In this document: positions 8,965 through 17,675 of the stretch, piece after piece | How positions within the stretch are numbered: position 1 is the first letter of the stretch | Layout of the letters: the number at the start of each line of letters is the position of its first letter | Origin: a methane-oxidizing endosymbiont of Gigantopelta aegis | GTDB lineage: Bacteria > Pseudomonadota > Gammaproteobacteria > Methylococcales > Methylomonadaceae | Assembly (NCBI RefSeq): GCF_016097405.1 | Contig: NZ_JAEHGD010000002.1 | Span: forward strand, 135,876-199,875 | Length of the DNA stretch: 64,000 bases | Reading direction: 5' to 3' | The notes under the pieces: model-generated | The model's database searches: none | Told to the model about the DNA's origin: nothing | What the model saw: the letters and a program-made list of their open reading frames with translations, nothing else | Position numbers and translations under genes: made by a program

Positions 8965-10497
8965 ATGGTTGCTGAAACATTAAAATTGCGTCGGGTCGAT
9001 ATCGACACTTATCACGAAAATGTCGCTTATTTGAATCGGCAATGCCCTGTTTATCGAGCCGAAGGCTTTCAGGCGTTATCAAAAATTGAGATCAGAACCG
9101 ATGGTAAGCGCGTGATGGCAGTTCTGAATGTGGTCGATGATGATGCCATTGTTCAGCCAGGTGAGTTAGGATTGTCGGAACAGGCTTTCGAGAACATGCG
9201 GGCTGACGAAGGTACGGAAGTTGCTGTCAATCATGCTGAGCCACCACGTTCGATGGATGCGGTGCGGCGTAAAATTAATGGTGAGCGCTTAAGCAAGCAG
9301 GATTTTTCGGATATTGCCTGCGATATTGTTGAAATGCGTTATTCCAAAATGGAAATGGCGGCATTTTTGGTGGCTACCGGACAAAATAATCTGGATCGGG
9401 ATGAATTATTGTATTTAACGCAGGCCATGCTGGAGTCGGGGGACCGGGTGGACTGGCATGAGCCGTTAGTCGCTGACAAGCATTGTATCGGTGGTATTCC
9501 AGGGAATCGGACGTCTATGTTGGTGGTGCCGATTGTCGCCGCACATGGTATGTTGATTCCAAAAACCTCCAGTCGCGCCATCACCTCGCCAGCTGGAACC
9601 GCCGATACCATGGAAGTGTTGGCAAATGTCAATCTAACGCCGGAGCAGCTGCAGGAAATTGTGCATTTAGAGCGTGGTTGTTTAGCTTGGGGCGGTACGG
9701 CTCGGCTGGCACCTGTTGATGATTTGCTGATTTCAGTTGAGCGGCCGTTAGGGATCGATTCGCAAGGTCAAATGGTCGCTTCAATCTTATCCAAGAAATT
9801 AGCAGCCGGATCCACTCATTTATTGATTGATATTCCTGTGGGTCCAACGGCTAAAGTCAGGCAAATGCGTCAAGCTTTGGCATTGCGTAAATTGTTCGAA
9901 TTCGTTGGCGATCGCTTGAATATTCATTTAGAGGTTATGATTACTGATGGCCGGCAGCCGGTCGGGCGCGGTATCGGGCCTGTTTTGGAAGCGCGTGATG
10001 TGATGCAGGTGTTGAATAATAGTGCCGATTTGCCTCAAGATTTGCGTCAGAAATCATTGCAACTGGCAGGGCGTATCATCGAGTTTGATCCCGATGTGCG
10101 TGGCGGACAAGGTTATGCGATTGCAAGAGATATCCTGGAATCTGGCCGGGCTTGTGCCAAAATGAAACAGTTGATCAAGGCTCAAGGCGCTAAAGAAATT
10201 GATCTGACACCCGGGCATTTATGTTATCCGGTAGTAGCAGAGGACAATGGTATTGTCACTCATATTGACAATTTTCAAATGGCCAAAATCGCTCGTTTGG
10301 CCGGTGCGCCAATGGATAAAAAAGCAGGCGTCGATCTGGTCAAAAAACTGGGCGATGCCGTGACAAAAGGCGAAACACTCTATTACATCTATGCTGAGTT
10401 TCCGGCTGATTTTGAATTCGCGAAAAAATTAGCACAGCAAAACAATGGCTATCGCATGGGTGAAGCGACTTCTGTGCTTGAGCCTTTGATTGAATAA
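8965..10497 (+). CDS. Thymidine/AMP phosphorylase family protein
   Basis: Long form (about 510 residues) of the nucleoside phosphorylase II family, which includes archaeal AMP phosphorylase and thymidine phosphorylase. An N-terminal extension of about 90 residues ([20 protein letters not shown]) precedes the DeoA-like core: [20 protein letters not shown] (phosphate and pyrimidine site), [20 protein letters not shown], and [19 protein letters not shown]. The extension and the [11 protein letters not shown] signature resemble AMP phosphorylase more than standard DeoA; true substrate is not decidable here. GGAG at 8954-8957 supports ATG 8965, directly after the bpt stop. Confidence 0.85.
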   Translation: MVAETLKLRRVDIDTYHENVAYLNRQCPVYRAEGFQALSKIEIRTDGKRVMAVLNVVDDDAIVQPGELGLSEQAFENMRADEGTEVAVNHAEPPRSMDAVRRKINGERLSKQDFSDIACDIVEMRYSKMEMAAFLVATGQNNLDRDELLYLTQAMLESGDRVDWHEPLVADKHCIGGIPGNRTSMLVVPIVAAHGMLIPKTSSRAITSPAGTADTMEVLANVNLTPEQLQEIVHLERGCLAWGGTARLAPVDDLLISVERPLGIDSQGQMVASILSKKLAAGSTHLLIDIPVGPTAKVRQMRQALALRKLFEFVGDRLNIHLEVMITDGRQPVGRGIGPVLEARDVMQVLNNSADLPQDLRQKSLQLAGRIIEFDPDVRGGQGYAIARDILESGRACAKMKQLIKAQGAKEIDLTPGHLCYPVVAEDNGIVTHIDNFQMAKIARLAGAPMDKKAGVDLVKKLGDAVTKGETLYYIYAEFPADFEFAKKLAQQNNGYRMGEATSVLEPLIE

Positions 10498-10507
10498 TGT
10501 TTCAGCG

Positions 10508-11906
10508 TTATTTAACAATACTTTCTAGCGAAGCTAGGCCTATTAAGCCGCGGAATAAAATTAAATTCTGCTGAATCAAACCATAGCATTCATAGCTATC
10601 GTTCTGGTCGCTGCACTCTCGTACTAGGATATGCAAGGCCATATTGCTTTTGAGCTGGGCAAGTAGTTTTTTATCGATACTGATTTTATGCTGGGTATAG
10701 ACCATTGGGTTGTTTTTAAAATCATGGTGTTTTTTCATGGCTTGTTCTAGGGGCTGTTGGAGTTTGTCATATCGCGTGGCGATCGCTCTGAAATGCTTAA
10801 GTCTTGCAAACACATTTTCAACGAGATGGCGATATTTGTAGAGACACCAATCCATTTCATCATTTCCCCGAGTTGAATTCTTTTTTTCTTGGGATAACAG
10901 GAACAGCCCCTTTGTCTTTAATTTGAAGACGTAATGCTTCACTGTCATAGCCTCTGTCAGCAACTATATAGTCACCTTTTGGGAGCTCTGCAACTAATTT
11001 CGGTGCTTCTTTACAGTCATGAACTTCGCCGCCTGTCACTGAGAAATGAATAGGAAGACCACAGGCATCAACGGCCATATGAATTTTACTGGTGTTCCCG
11101 GCGACAGATTTCCCTATCGCTGTTTCTTGTTCACAGGCCGCACCACTACTATGCTGATGTGCTTTCACAATACTCCCATCAATAAATTCCCATTCCAGGT
11201 CTGGATCAACAACCAAGGCGTTAAAAATACCCATCAGTTTTTCTTTACGAGACCAGTCAACAGCCCCTAGCAAGGCACAAGAAATCAGACTGCTGGGAAA
11301 TATTTCCGGGAAGTTGGCTTTATCATTTAATTCGTCAAAATATTGTGATTGATCGATAAATGATCCACATAAAAAGTTTTTGGCGTTACTGGTATTCATG
11401 AATTTACGTTTCAGGAAAAAGCCAGTGTCGCTAATATAGCTGCGGTCGGGATGCTGTTTTAAATCTGGAAATGCTGAAAAATCCTGTGCAGGTAAAAACA
11501 AAGGCTGGGCTGATTCTTTTTTGAAGCCCGTGAGTGCGAGTTTGCCATCGGCTTTTACGATAACGCGATTGCTCAGGATATTGTTTTTAAATTGAGCGGG
11601 TCTTATTTCCACATTGACGTGTTGGCCGGGTTTGACAGCATTGGCGAAGTTAAACTGGTAATTGCTGTAGGATAAATTGTGTTCGATGATGCATTTTAAA
11701 TCCTCGTTGTTTTTTCGGTGTTCTGCAAGTTGACCTTCAATCAATGATTCAAGCTGGAAGCCTAAAACAATAGGGCCTTGAAAAGGATTTTGGCGAATTT
11801 CATGCCATTTGTGTGGATCATGGAACAGATTGAAATCATCGGTCGCATTGCGAGAGACATCAATATGCAGCTGTTGAAAGCAAAAGGTTGAGGATGTTTT
11901 GGCCAT
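10508..11906 (-). pseudogene. Hotdog-fold (MaoC-like) protein gene interrupted by an IS5-family element
   Basis: The minus-strand gene starts at 11906 (MAKTSSTFCFQQLHIDVSRN) and runs to 11268, is interrupted by an IS remnant (10750-11267, TA duplicated at both ends), and resumes at about 10747 to end at 10508 (GLIGLASLESIVK). Removing the insert and one TA restores ...SLISCALLEQAMKKHHDF... in frame, about 293 residues. DDFNLFHD and GPIVLGFQLESLI resemble the hydratase motif and following helix of MaoC-type hotdog domains; function otherwise unknown. As it stands, the frame reads from the host gene straight into transposase codons, giving a 348-residue chimera. Confidence 0.75.
10750..11267 (-). 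mobile_element. IS5-family (IS427-like) element, internally deleted derivative, copy 1
   Basis: 518 bp bounded by GGGGCTGTTG and CAACAGCCCC with TA repeated outside each end (10748-10749, 11268-11269). Compared with the longer copy at 33570-34393 it has lost about 60 bp next to one end and about 270 bp at the other, keeping only the outermost 10 bases of each inverted repeat. Transposase codons remain (EWEFIDGSIVKAHQHSSGAA, DYIVADRGYDSEALR, HLVENVFARLKHFRAIATRY) but the N-terminus is gone, so it cannot be autonomous. Confidence 0.88.
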
Positions 11907-11979
11907 GGTCGATTCTTCCGGTAATTTAAGGCAGGTAGTTTTGAGGGTATTGCGCTATACTTTCTTAAGGTTATTTTAA

Positions 11980-12134
11980 GGTAACTGCTCACCCGGTTGT
12001 GTTTTAGCCGGAGTAGGCCATTGATTTATCAGGACACGTGAATACATCCATGTAGTTCTGCATAACATCCCTGTTATGCAAGCCTGATAAATCAACAACC
12101 TACACCTGCTTTTTAGAGGGGGGTGAGTAGTTAC
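11980..12134. repeat. 155-bp structured palindromic element, copy 1
   Basis: Nested inverted repeats. Outer arms are GTAACTGCTCACC and GGTGAGTAGTTAC; inner long stem is TGATTTATCAGG with CCTGATAAATCA; the centre holds two hairpins, TACATCCATGTA and TGCATAACATCCCTGTTATG-CA. The same architecture recurs at 49031-49185 (also 155 bp) and around 53180-54434. It fills most of the divergent gap between the hotdog gene and the cyclic-nucleotide-binding gene. Confidence 0.85.
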
Positions 12135-12162
12135 ATTTTAAGTTTGGAATAAGGTATCTGTT

Positions 12163-12636
12163 TTGGAACATGTTTTAAAAAAAATTTTACAGTCACCACA
12201 ATTTAAACAAAATATTGCCTGGTCTCGAAAGCATTTTTTACCGAATAGCGAAATTATTCGACAAGGCGAGACCGGAAAAACCCTGTTTATTATCGAGTCT
12301 GGGAAAGTGCAAGTAACCGGAAGTGTGGCGTTGGAAAACAAAAAAATCAAGACGGGGTTTTGTGAGTTTGGCCCTGGTGCTGTATTTGGCGAAATGTGTT
12401 TGCATCAAGAGCAGGTGCGGATGGCGACGGTGACGGCAATAACCGAAGTGGATGCCTTGGAAATTGACGGACAAAAACTCAGCGTTTTTCTGGATGACCA
12501 TCCTGTCGAGGGCTATTTGTTCTACAAAGGAATGTTTGAGGTGATTAGTTCGCGTCTGGATCTTGCCAATCAACGCATAGAAAACCTGATGGCCTGGGGA
12601 TTAAAAGTACATGATATTGAAAAGCACTTAGGGTGA
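12163..12636 (+). CDS. Cyclic-nucleotide-binding domain protein
   Basis: 157 residues forming a single CRP-type cyclic-nucleotide-binding domain: FLPNSEIIRQGETGKTLFII, the phosphate-cassette region FGPGAVFGEMCLHQEQVRMA, and EVDALEIDGQKLSVFL. There is no DNA-binding helix-turn-helix, so it is probably a signalling or regulatory partner rather than a transcription factor. The start is TTG 12163, chosen because AAGG at 12151-12154 is well spaced and no ATG precedes the domain. It overlaps or abuts the downstream acyltransferase gene and probably shares its operon. Confidence 0.82.
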   Translation: MEHVLKKILQSPQFKQNIAWSRKHFLPNSEIIRQGETGKTLFIIESGKVQVTGSVALENKKIKTGFCEFGPGAVFGEMCLHQEQVRMATVTAITEVDALEIDGQKLSVFLDDHPVEGYLFYKGMFEVISSRLDLANQRIENLMAWGLKVHDIEKHLG

Positions 12637-12653
12637 GGGGTGGAGATGTCAGA

Positions 12654-13409
12654 ATGAGCGATACTAAAATTAAACTAACCACCAGCTTTCAGCATTATTT
12701 TGCAGTGCAATTAGCGACAACTGCTGAGCTGAAAAGCAAAGTCTATCATGTGCGTTATCGCGTTTATTGTGATGAATTTGGCTATGAGCCGGTTGAATTG
12801 TATCCTGATCAGGAAGAAAAGGATGAGTATGATGATACGTCTCTGCATTGTTTGATTATGCATAAGGATAGTGGTTTGCCAGCAGGTTGTGTGCGGCTAG
12901 TGCCAGCCTATGCTCAGGGTGAATTCAGGTTGCTGCCTTTGGAAAAACATTGTGCAGAGAGTCTGGATCAACAACAGATTGAACAGATGAATCTGGATCG
13001 TAAAACAGTGTGTGAAATTTCCAGACTGGCTGTCGATCGCGTTTTCCGCCGCAGGAGTGGAGAAGAACTGACGCGATTCGGTGAAGTTGATGGCTTAGAT
13101 GTTACGCATCAAGAACGGCGCACCTTTTCCTTGATTGCGATTGCAGCTTTTTTAGCAGCGACGGCGATGACTGATTTGAGCCGCAAAACCAATGTATTTG
13201 CGATGATGGAACCTTTTTTGCCGCGCATGATGAAGCGTTCGGGCATTATTTTTGAAAAAGTGGGGTTTGATATGGATTATCGCGGGATTAGAGCGCCGTA
13301 TTTTATTCAGACCGAGTCGGCATTGACCCATATGCAGCCGGATTTACGGGATTTATATGACTGGATTTATCGACAATTGGCGCAACAATACAGTGACGCC
13401 GAGTTATGA
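12654..13409 (+). CDS. PEP-CTERM/exosortase-associated acyltransferase (GNAT, FeeM-like)
   Basis: About 251 residues of the N-acyl amino acid synthase-like family typically found with PEP-CTERM/exosortase systems. Visible blocks are VYHVRYRVYCDEFGYEP, CLIMHKDSGLPAGCVRLVPA, and CEISRLAVDRVFRRR, then FSLIAIAAFLAATAMTD. It likely makes an acylated amino acid or a related product from acyl-ACP; the substrate is inferred from the family. No exosortase or PEP-CTERM protein is in this window. Start at ATG 12654 is preferred, with GGAG at about 12641; DUF455 follows 5 bases after the stop. Confidence 0.85.
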   Translation: MSDTKIKLTTSFQHYFAVQLATTAELKSKVYHVRYRVYCDEFGYEPVELYPDQEEKDEYDDTSLHCLIMHKDSGLPAGCVRLVPAYAQGEFRLLPLEKHCAESLDQQQIEQMNLDRKTVCEISRLAVDRVFRRRSGEELTRFGEVDGLDVTHQERRTFSLIAIAAFLAATAMTDLSRKTNVFAMMEPFLPRMMKRSGIIFEKVGFDMDYRGIRAPYFIQTESALTHMQPDLRDLYDWIYRQLAQQYSDAEL

Positions 13410-13414
13410 GCTGA

Positions 13415-14215
13415 ATGGATACTCTTTTTAATCTAGCCGAATCTATTTTATACCAGTCAACCCGGGAACAGGTAATTGAACGAACCCAAGCCGCTCAAAA
13501 GATACTCGACCAAACCGCTTTAAACCTGGAGTTTGATTGTCCCGTTCGTGCTGTAACCGAAGTTTGTTTTCCCGCCCGCCCAGTTTTGTTACCGCCGCGG
13601 GAAATGCCAAGGCGGAGTCTCAATAGTCTGGAAGGTAAAGCGGCGTTTTTTCATGCCCTGGCACATATTGAATTTGTCGCCATTTATCTGGCTTGGGATA
13701 TTATTTATCGGTTTAGACCATTGCCAGAAGCCTTTTATCGGGATTGGTTGCAGGTGGCGATAGAAGAAGCGGAACATTTTCAGATGCTCAGACACCACCT
13801 TCGGCAATTTGGCGTCGATTATGGTGATTTGCCTGCACATCGTGGGTTATGGAACCATGCGATCGACAGTGCCGATGATCTGCTGGCACGGCTGGCTATT
13901 GTGCCGCGCTGCATGGAGGCGCGTGGTCTCGATGTTACGCCAGCGATGATCGAAAAATTTCAAAACATCGGCGATAAGACCAGTGTCGATATTCTTTCTA
14001 AAATACTTCACGATGAAATTGGGCATGTCAAAACAGGTTCTTTCTGGTTCAAGTTTTTTTGCCGCCAGCAACAAAAAGATTTTGAACAAACTTATCGGGA
14101 ATTATTGAATGATTATTATATTGGCAAACCAAAGGGGCCTTTTAATCGGGAAATGCGTATAATTGCAGGCTTCACTCCTGATGAAATTGACTGGTTGGAA
14201 CAGCTGCATGAATAA
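13415..14215 (+). CDS. DUF455 family ferritin-like protein
   Basis: 266 residues of the DUF455 ferritin-like family. A four-helix bundle is suggested by HALAHIEFVAIYLAWDIIYR, WLQVAIEEAEHFQMLRHHL and LHDEIGHVKTGSFWF; the E/H residues in these segments (HIE, EEAEHFxxL, HDEIxH) are the expected di-metal ligands. No function is established. The last codons overlap the start of the NnrS-family gene (ATGAATAAA), indicating translational coupling. Confidence 0.88.
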   Translation: MDTLFNLAESILYQSTREQVIERTQAAQKILDQTALNLEFDCPVRAVTEVCFPARPVLLPPREMPRRSLNSLEGKAAFFHALAHIEFVAIYLAWDIIYRFRPLPEAFYRDWLQVAIEEAEHFQMLRHHLRQFGVDYGDLPAHRGLWNHAIDSADDLLARLAIVPRCMEARGLDVTPAMIEKFQNIGDKTSVDILSKILHDEIGHVKTGSFWFKFFCRQQQKDFEQTYRELLNDYYIGKPKGPFNREMRIIAGFTPDEIDWLEQLHE

Positions 14216-15383
14216 AAAGCCCATCTTTAATTATCCGTTGTTTGCTCTTGGCTTCCGAACCTTTTTCCTGTTGGCAGGCTTGTCGGCGTTGTTACTGATA
14301 AGCTTGTGGAATAATATTTACGATGGCCGACTGCATACCGATTTGTATTTTCCGACCGTTTACTGGCATGCCCATGAAATGTTGCTGGGTTATTCCACGG
14401 CAGTTATTGCCGGATTTTTGTTGACGGCGGTTAAAAACTGGACCGGGCGGGAGACAACCACGCCAGATCAACTGGCGGGCTTAGGGTTGCTTTGGCTTTA
14501 TGGGCGGATTATGCCGTTTTATTCCGAGTTGATTCCCGATGTTTTGATTGCTGCGGTTGATTTTGCTTTTCTGCCGTGGTTGGCCTGGCTCATCAGCCGT
14601 CCGTTATTGGCGGCTGCAAATTACCGGAATCTGATATTTATTTTGATGCTGGCGTTGATGGCGACAGGTAATGGATTGTTGCATCTGGAAATTTTAGGCG
14701 TCACAGACAATACAGGTTGGCAAGGAATCACCCTGGTCGTGATGGTTATTTTAAGCATGATTTTGGTGCTGGCGGGCCGCGTATTTCCTTTTTTTACCGA
14801 GCGCGGTCTCAAGGGCGTGATGGCTATTCGGAATCCGGCGTTGGATATCGCTGGTGTCGCTTTCGCCGTCGTCAGTTTCGGACTGGTTTTGGTCGGTGTT
14901 AAAGGTGCGTTGCTGGCAACCGTCGCCGTATTAGCGTTGATCGTCAATCTAGCACGGGTTTGGGGCTGGTATAATCCAAAAATATGGTATGTCCCCCTGT
15001 TATGGGTACTTTATTTAGGGTATGCCTGGATTTTATTAGGATTTGCCATGCTGGCGCTGTCGGCGTATGGCGTCGTGTCTTATTCTGTCGCCTTACATGC
15101 TTTTACCGTGGGCGGTATCGGTGTGATTACCTTAGGCATGATGGCGCGCGTTGCCTTAGGTCATACAGGTCGTGTCTTGAGGGCATCGAATGCGATTGCT
15201 GTGGGCTTTGTGTTGATCAATTTAGCTGCGCTGTTCCGTGTTTTACTGCCTTCCGTTTTTCCGGCAGGGTATGATACATGGCTGTTGATTTCCAGTTATA
15301 TCTGGCTAGCCGCCTTTGCCTTGTTTTTTCTGGTTTACAGCCCAATTTTGACATCACCTCGAGTTGATGGGCAGCCTGGCTGA
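14208..15383 (+). CDS. nnrS: NnrS family membrane protein
   Basis: 391-residue polytopic membrane protein of the NnrS family, which carries haem and copper and is linked to nitric oxide stress in denitrifiers. Motifs: FNYPLFALGFRTFFLLAG at the start, YWHAHEMLLGYSTAVIAGF (conserved histidines in helix 2), NWTGRETT, LHAFTVGGIGVITLGMMARV near the C-terminus. About ten to twelve membrane helices. Start 14208 overlaps the DUF455 stop and begins at the conserved N-terminus. No other denitrification gene is nearby. Confidence 0.9.
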   Translation: MNKKPIFNYPLFALGFRTFFLLAGLSALLLISLWNNIYDGRLHTDLYFPTVYWHAHEMLLGYSTAVIAGFLLTAVKNWTGRETTTPDQLAGLGLLWLYGRIMPFYSELIPDVLIAAVDFAFLPWLAWLISRPLLAAANYRNLIFILMLALMATGNGLLHLEILGVTDNTGWQGITLVVMVILSMILVLAGRVFPFFTERGLKGVMAIRNPALDIAGVAFAVVSFGLVLVGVKGALLATVAVLALIVNLARVWGWYNPKIWYVPLLWVLYLGYAWILLGFAMLALSAYGVVSYSVALHAFTVGGIGVITLGMMARVALGHTGRVLRASNAIAVGFVLINLAALFRVLLPSVFPAGYDTWLLISSYIWLAAFALFFLVYSPILTSPRVDGQPG

Positions 15384-15432
15384 TAATCCTTTGCTTAAAG
15401 CTCGCCGCAGCCTATAATAAATATTTGTTTTT

Positions 15433-15457
15433 CAACGCTTGGGCGTTGTTGTTCTTT
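15433..15457 (+). terminator. Weak terminator-like hairpin
   Basis: CAACGC TTGG GCGTTG stem-loop followed by TTGTTCTTT, between NnrS and nrdR. The U-tract is interrupted, so termination would be inefficient. Confidence 0.35.
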
Positions 15458-15475
15458 AAATAACTGATTGAAATC

Positions 15476-15928
15476 ATGCGTTGTCCGTTTTGTGGTGTTC
15501 AAGATACTCGGGTTATTGATTCCCGCCTTGCCGGTGAAGGCGACCAGGTTAGACGACGCCGGGAATGCGTTGCCTGCAAGGAACGTTTTACCACCTATGA
15601 AGTGGCGGAGTTATCGCTGCCACAAATCGTCAAGCGAAATGGTGAGCGTGAAGCCTTCAATGAAGCCAAACTTCGTGCGGGCATTCAGCGCGCGCTGGAA
15701 AAAAGACCGGTTAAGGCTGATGAGGTGGAAGCGGCCATCAGTCGTATTAAAAAAACATTGACCCGTACTGGTGAACGGGAATTTAAGGCCAGGGAGTTAG
15801 GCGAGGTGGTGATGAAAGAACTCAGTCAGCTTGACCCGGTTGCCTTTATCCGTTTTGCCTCGGTTTATCGCAGTTTTGAAGATGTCAGCGAATTTACCGA
15901 CATGATTGCCAAACTCAAAGCCAAATGA
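15476..15928 (+). CDS. nrdR: Transcriptional repressor NrdR
   Basis: Zinc-ribbon/ATP-cone repressor of ribonucleotide reductase genes. The 150 residues show the zinc ribbon ([18 protein letters not shown], then [17 protein letters not shown]) and the ATP-cone domain ([33 protein letters not shown]). Its stop overlaps the ribD start (ATGA). nrdR heading the riboflavin operon is a widespread gammaproteobacterial arrangement. Confidence 0.97.
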   Translation: MRCPFCGVQDTRVIDSRLAGEGDQVRRRRECVACKERFTTYEVAELSLPQIVKRNGEREAFNEAKLRAGIQRALEKRPVKADEVEAAISRIKKTLTRTGEREFKARELGEVVMKELSQLDPVAFIRFASVYRSFEDVSEFTDMIAKLKAK

Positions 15929-17013
15929 ACGCATTCACCGATTATGAATTTATGGCCAGGGCCATCGCCTTAGCCAAACGCGGCTGGTACACCACAGACC
16001 CCAACCCTCGCGTAGGCTGTGTATTGGTTAAAGATGGCCGGGTGATTGCCGAAGGTTGGCACCAGTATGCCGGCGGTCCCCATGCGGAAATCGTTGCCCT
16101 CAATCAGGTGAGTGATGCGGAGGGTGCAACCTGTTATGTGACGCTCGAACCTTGCAGCCATCATGGTCGCACCGGGCCTTGTTGCGAAGCCTTGATAAAG
16201 GCGGGCATTGCTCGGGCGGTTGTTGCCATGCAAGATCCTAATCCACAAGTGGCCGGACGTGGCCTGCAAAAAATGCGTGAGGCAGGGATAGCTGTCGAAG
16301 TCGGTGTGTTGCAAAAAGATGCCGAAGCCTTAAATCCCGGTTTTATCAAACGTATGCGACACGGTCTGCCGTGGCTGTGTAGCAAGCTGGCGATGAGCTT
16401 GGATGGACGAACAGCAATGGCGTCCGGCGAAAGTCAATGGATAACCTCGGCTGCATCGCGTGCCGATGTACACCGTCTGCGCGCCGAAAGCAGTGCCATT
16501 GTAACCGGCATCAACACAGTCCTGGCCGATGATCCATTGCTGAACGCGCGGGTCGATTTTGAGATTAAGCAGCCGATTCGTATTGTGCTCGACTCCCACT
16601 TGAAAATGCCGCCCGGCGCGCGAATGCTCAAACACCTCGACTCCCCCGTCTGGATTATTACAACAAGCCCGGATACCGATAAAAAACAGGTGTTGGAGCA
16701 GGCCGGTGCCGAAGTTTTTAAGCTGTCTTCAAAGGATAACACGTTGGATTTACACTCGGTTTTCAAATGGTTGGCGCAACAGCACATTAACCAGGTCTGG
16801 CTGGAAGCGGGGGCAATTTTGAATGCGGCCTTGCTGGAAAGCGGGCTGATCGATGAGTGGTTGGTGTATATGGCACCTTGCGTGATGGGCGACCAGGCGC
16901 GCGGACTTTTTCATTTGCCTCAGCTTGAAACAATGGCTCAGCGCCATCAACTTGTGTTTAATGATGTCCGGAAAATTGGTCCGGATTTACGACTCACCTT
17001 AACTCAAAAATAA
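15925..17013 (+). CDS. ribD: Bifunctional deaminase/reductase RibD
   Basis: Catalyses the deamination and side-chain reduction steps of riboflavin synthesis. 362 residues: N-terminal cytidine-deaminase-like domain with zinc ligands HAEIVAL and [13 protein letters not shown]-terminal reductase domain ([53 protein letters not shown]). Starts within the nrdR stop codon; ribE follows 5 bases after. Confidence 0.97.
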   Translation: MNAFTDYEFMARAIALAKRGWYTTDPNPRVGCVLVKDGRVIAEGWHQYAGGPHAEIVALNQVSDAEGATCYVTLEPCSHHGRTGPCCEALIKAGIARAVVAMQDPNPQVAGRGLQKMREAGIAVEVGVLQKDAEALNPGFIKRMRHGLPWLCSKLAMSLDGRTAMASGESQWITSAASRADVHRLRAESSAIVTGINTVLADDPLLNARVDFEIKQPIRIVLDSHLKMPPGARMLKHLDSPVWIITTSPDTDKKQVLEQAGAEVFKLSSKDNTLDLHSVFKWLAQQHINQVWLEAGAILNAALLESGLIDEWLVYMAPCVMGDQARGLFHLPQLETMAQRHQLVFNDVRKIGPDLRLTLTQK

Positions 17014-17018
17014 ATAGC

Positions 17019-17675
17019 ATGTTTACTGGAATCATTCAGGCGGTTGGACATATTGCCGCCATTCAAACGAAAGGTGGCGATTGTCGTTTAACCCTCAACA
17101 CCGGCACACTACCGCTGCAGGACGCAAATCTTGGCGACAGTATTGCTGTCAATGGCGTGTGTTTGACAGCCATAGAACTTGGCGCAGATTATTTTTGTGC
17201 CGATGTATCCAATGAAACCCTGGCCCGAACAACGCTAAAAGATGCCGGTATCGGCATGGCCGTCAATCTGGAATTGGCCTTGACACCGACGACTCGCTTA
17301 GGTGGACATATTGTCAGCGGTCATGTTGATGGACTTGGCAAGGTGATCGATAAAAAGCCGGACGGACGTTCGATTCGATTTCGTTTTAAAGCACCGGATA
17401 ATCTGGCTCGTTATATTGCCGAAAAAGGTTCGATTTGCATCAATGGTATCAGTCTGACCGTCAATACGGTTGATGGTGCTGTATTTGATGTCAATATCGT
17501 TCCGCATACCTTGCAGAAAACAACGCTAGGTACGACTGAAGTTGGTGATGTCGTCAACTTAGAAGTCGATTTGCTGGCGCGTTATATGGAGCGATTGATG
17601 CAGGGTGAGGCGGCGGCTAAACCGAATGGTGGCATTACCGAAGAACTTTTACAAAACTCTGGATTTTATCGTTAA
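17019..17675 (+). CDS. ribE: Riboflavin synthase alpha subunit
   Basis: Dismutates two 6,7-dimethyl-8-ribityllumazine molecules into riboflavin. 218 residues with the universal N-terminus MFTGIIQAVG and two tandem lumazine-binding barrels; the repeat shows as AVNGVCLTAIEL in the first and CINGISLTVNTV in the second, with HIVSGHVDGLG between them. The stop overlaps the ribBX start by one base. Confidence 0.97.
   Translation: MFTGIIQAVGHIAAIQTKGGDCRLTLNTGTLPLQDANLGDSIAVNGVCLTAIELGADYFCADVSNETLARTTLKDAGIGMAVNLELALTPTTRLGGHIVSGHVDGLGKVIDKKPDGRSIRFRFKAPDNLARYIAEKGSICINGISLTVNTVDGAVFDVNIVPHTLQKTTLGTTEVGDVVNLEVDLLARYMERLMQGEAAAKPNGGITEELLQNSGFYR

Noticed and set aside
15925-15960. FMN riboswitch ahead of the riboflavin genes
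   Set aside because: ribD overlaps the nrdR stop codon and no RFN-type conserved segments are present upstream of nrdR or ribD.
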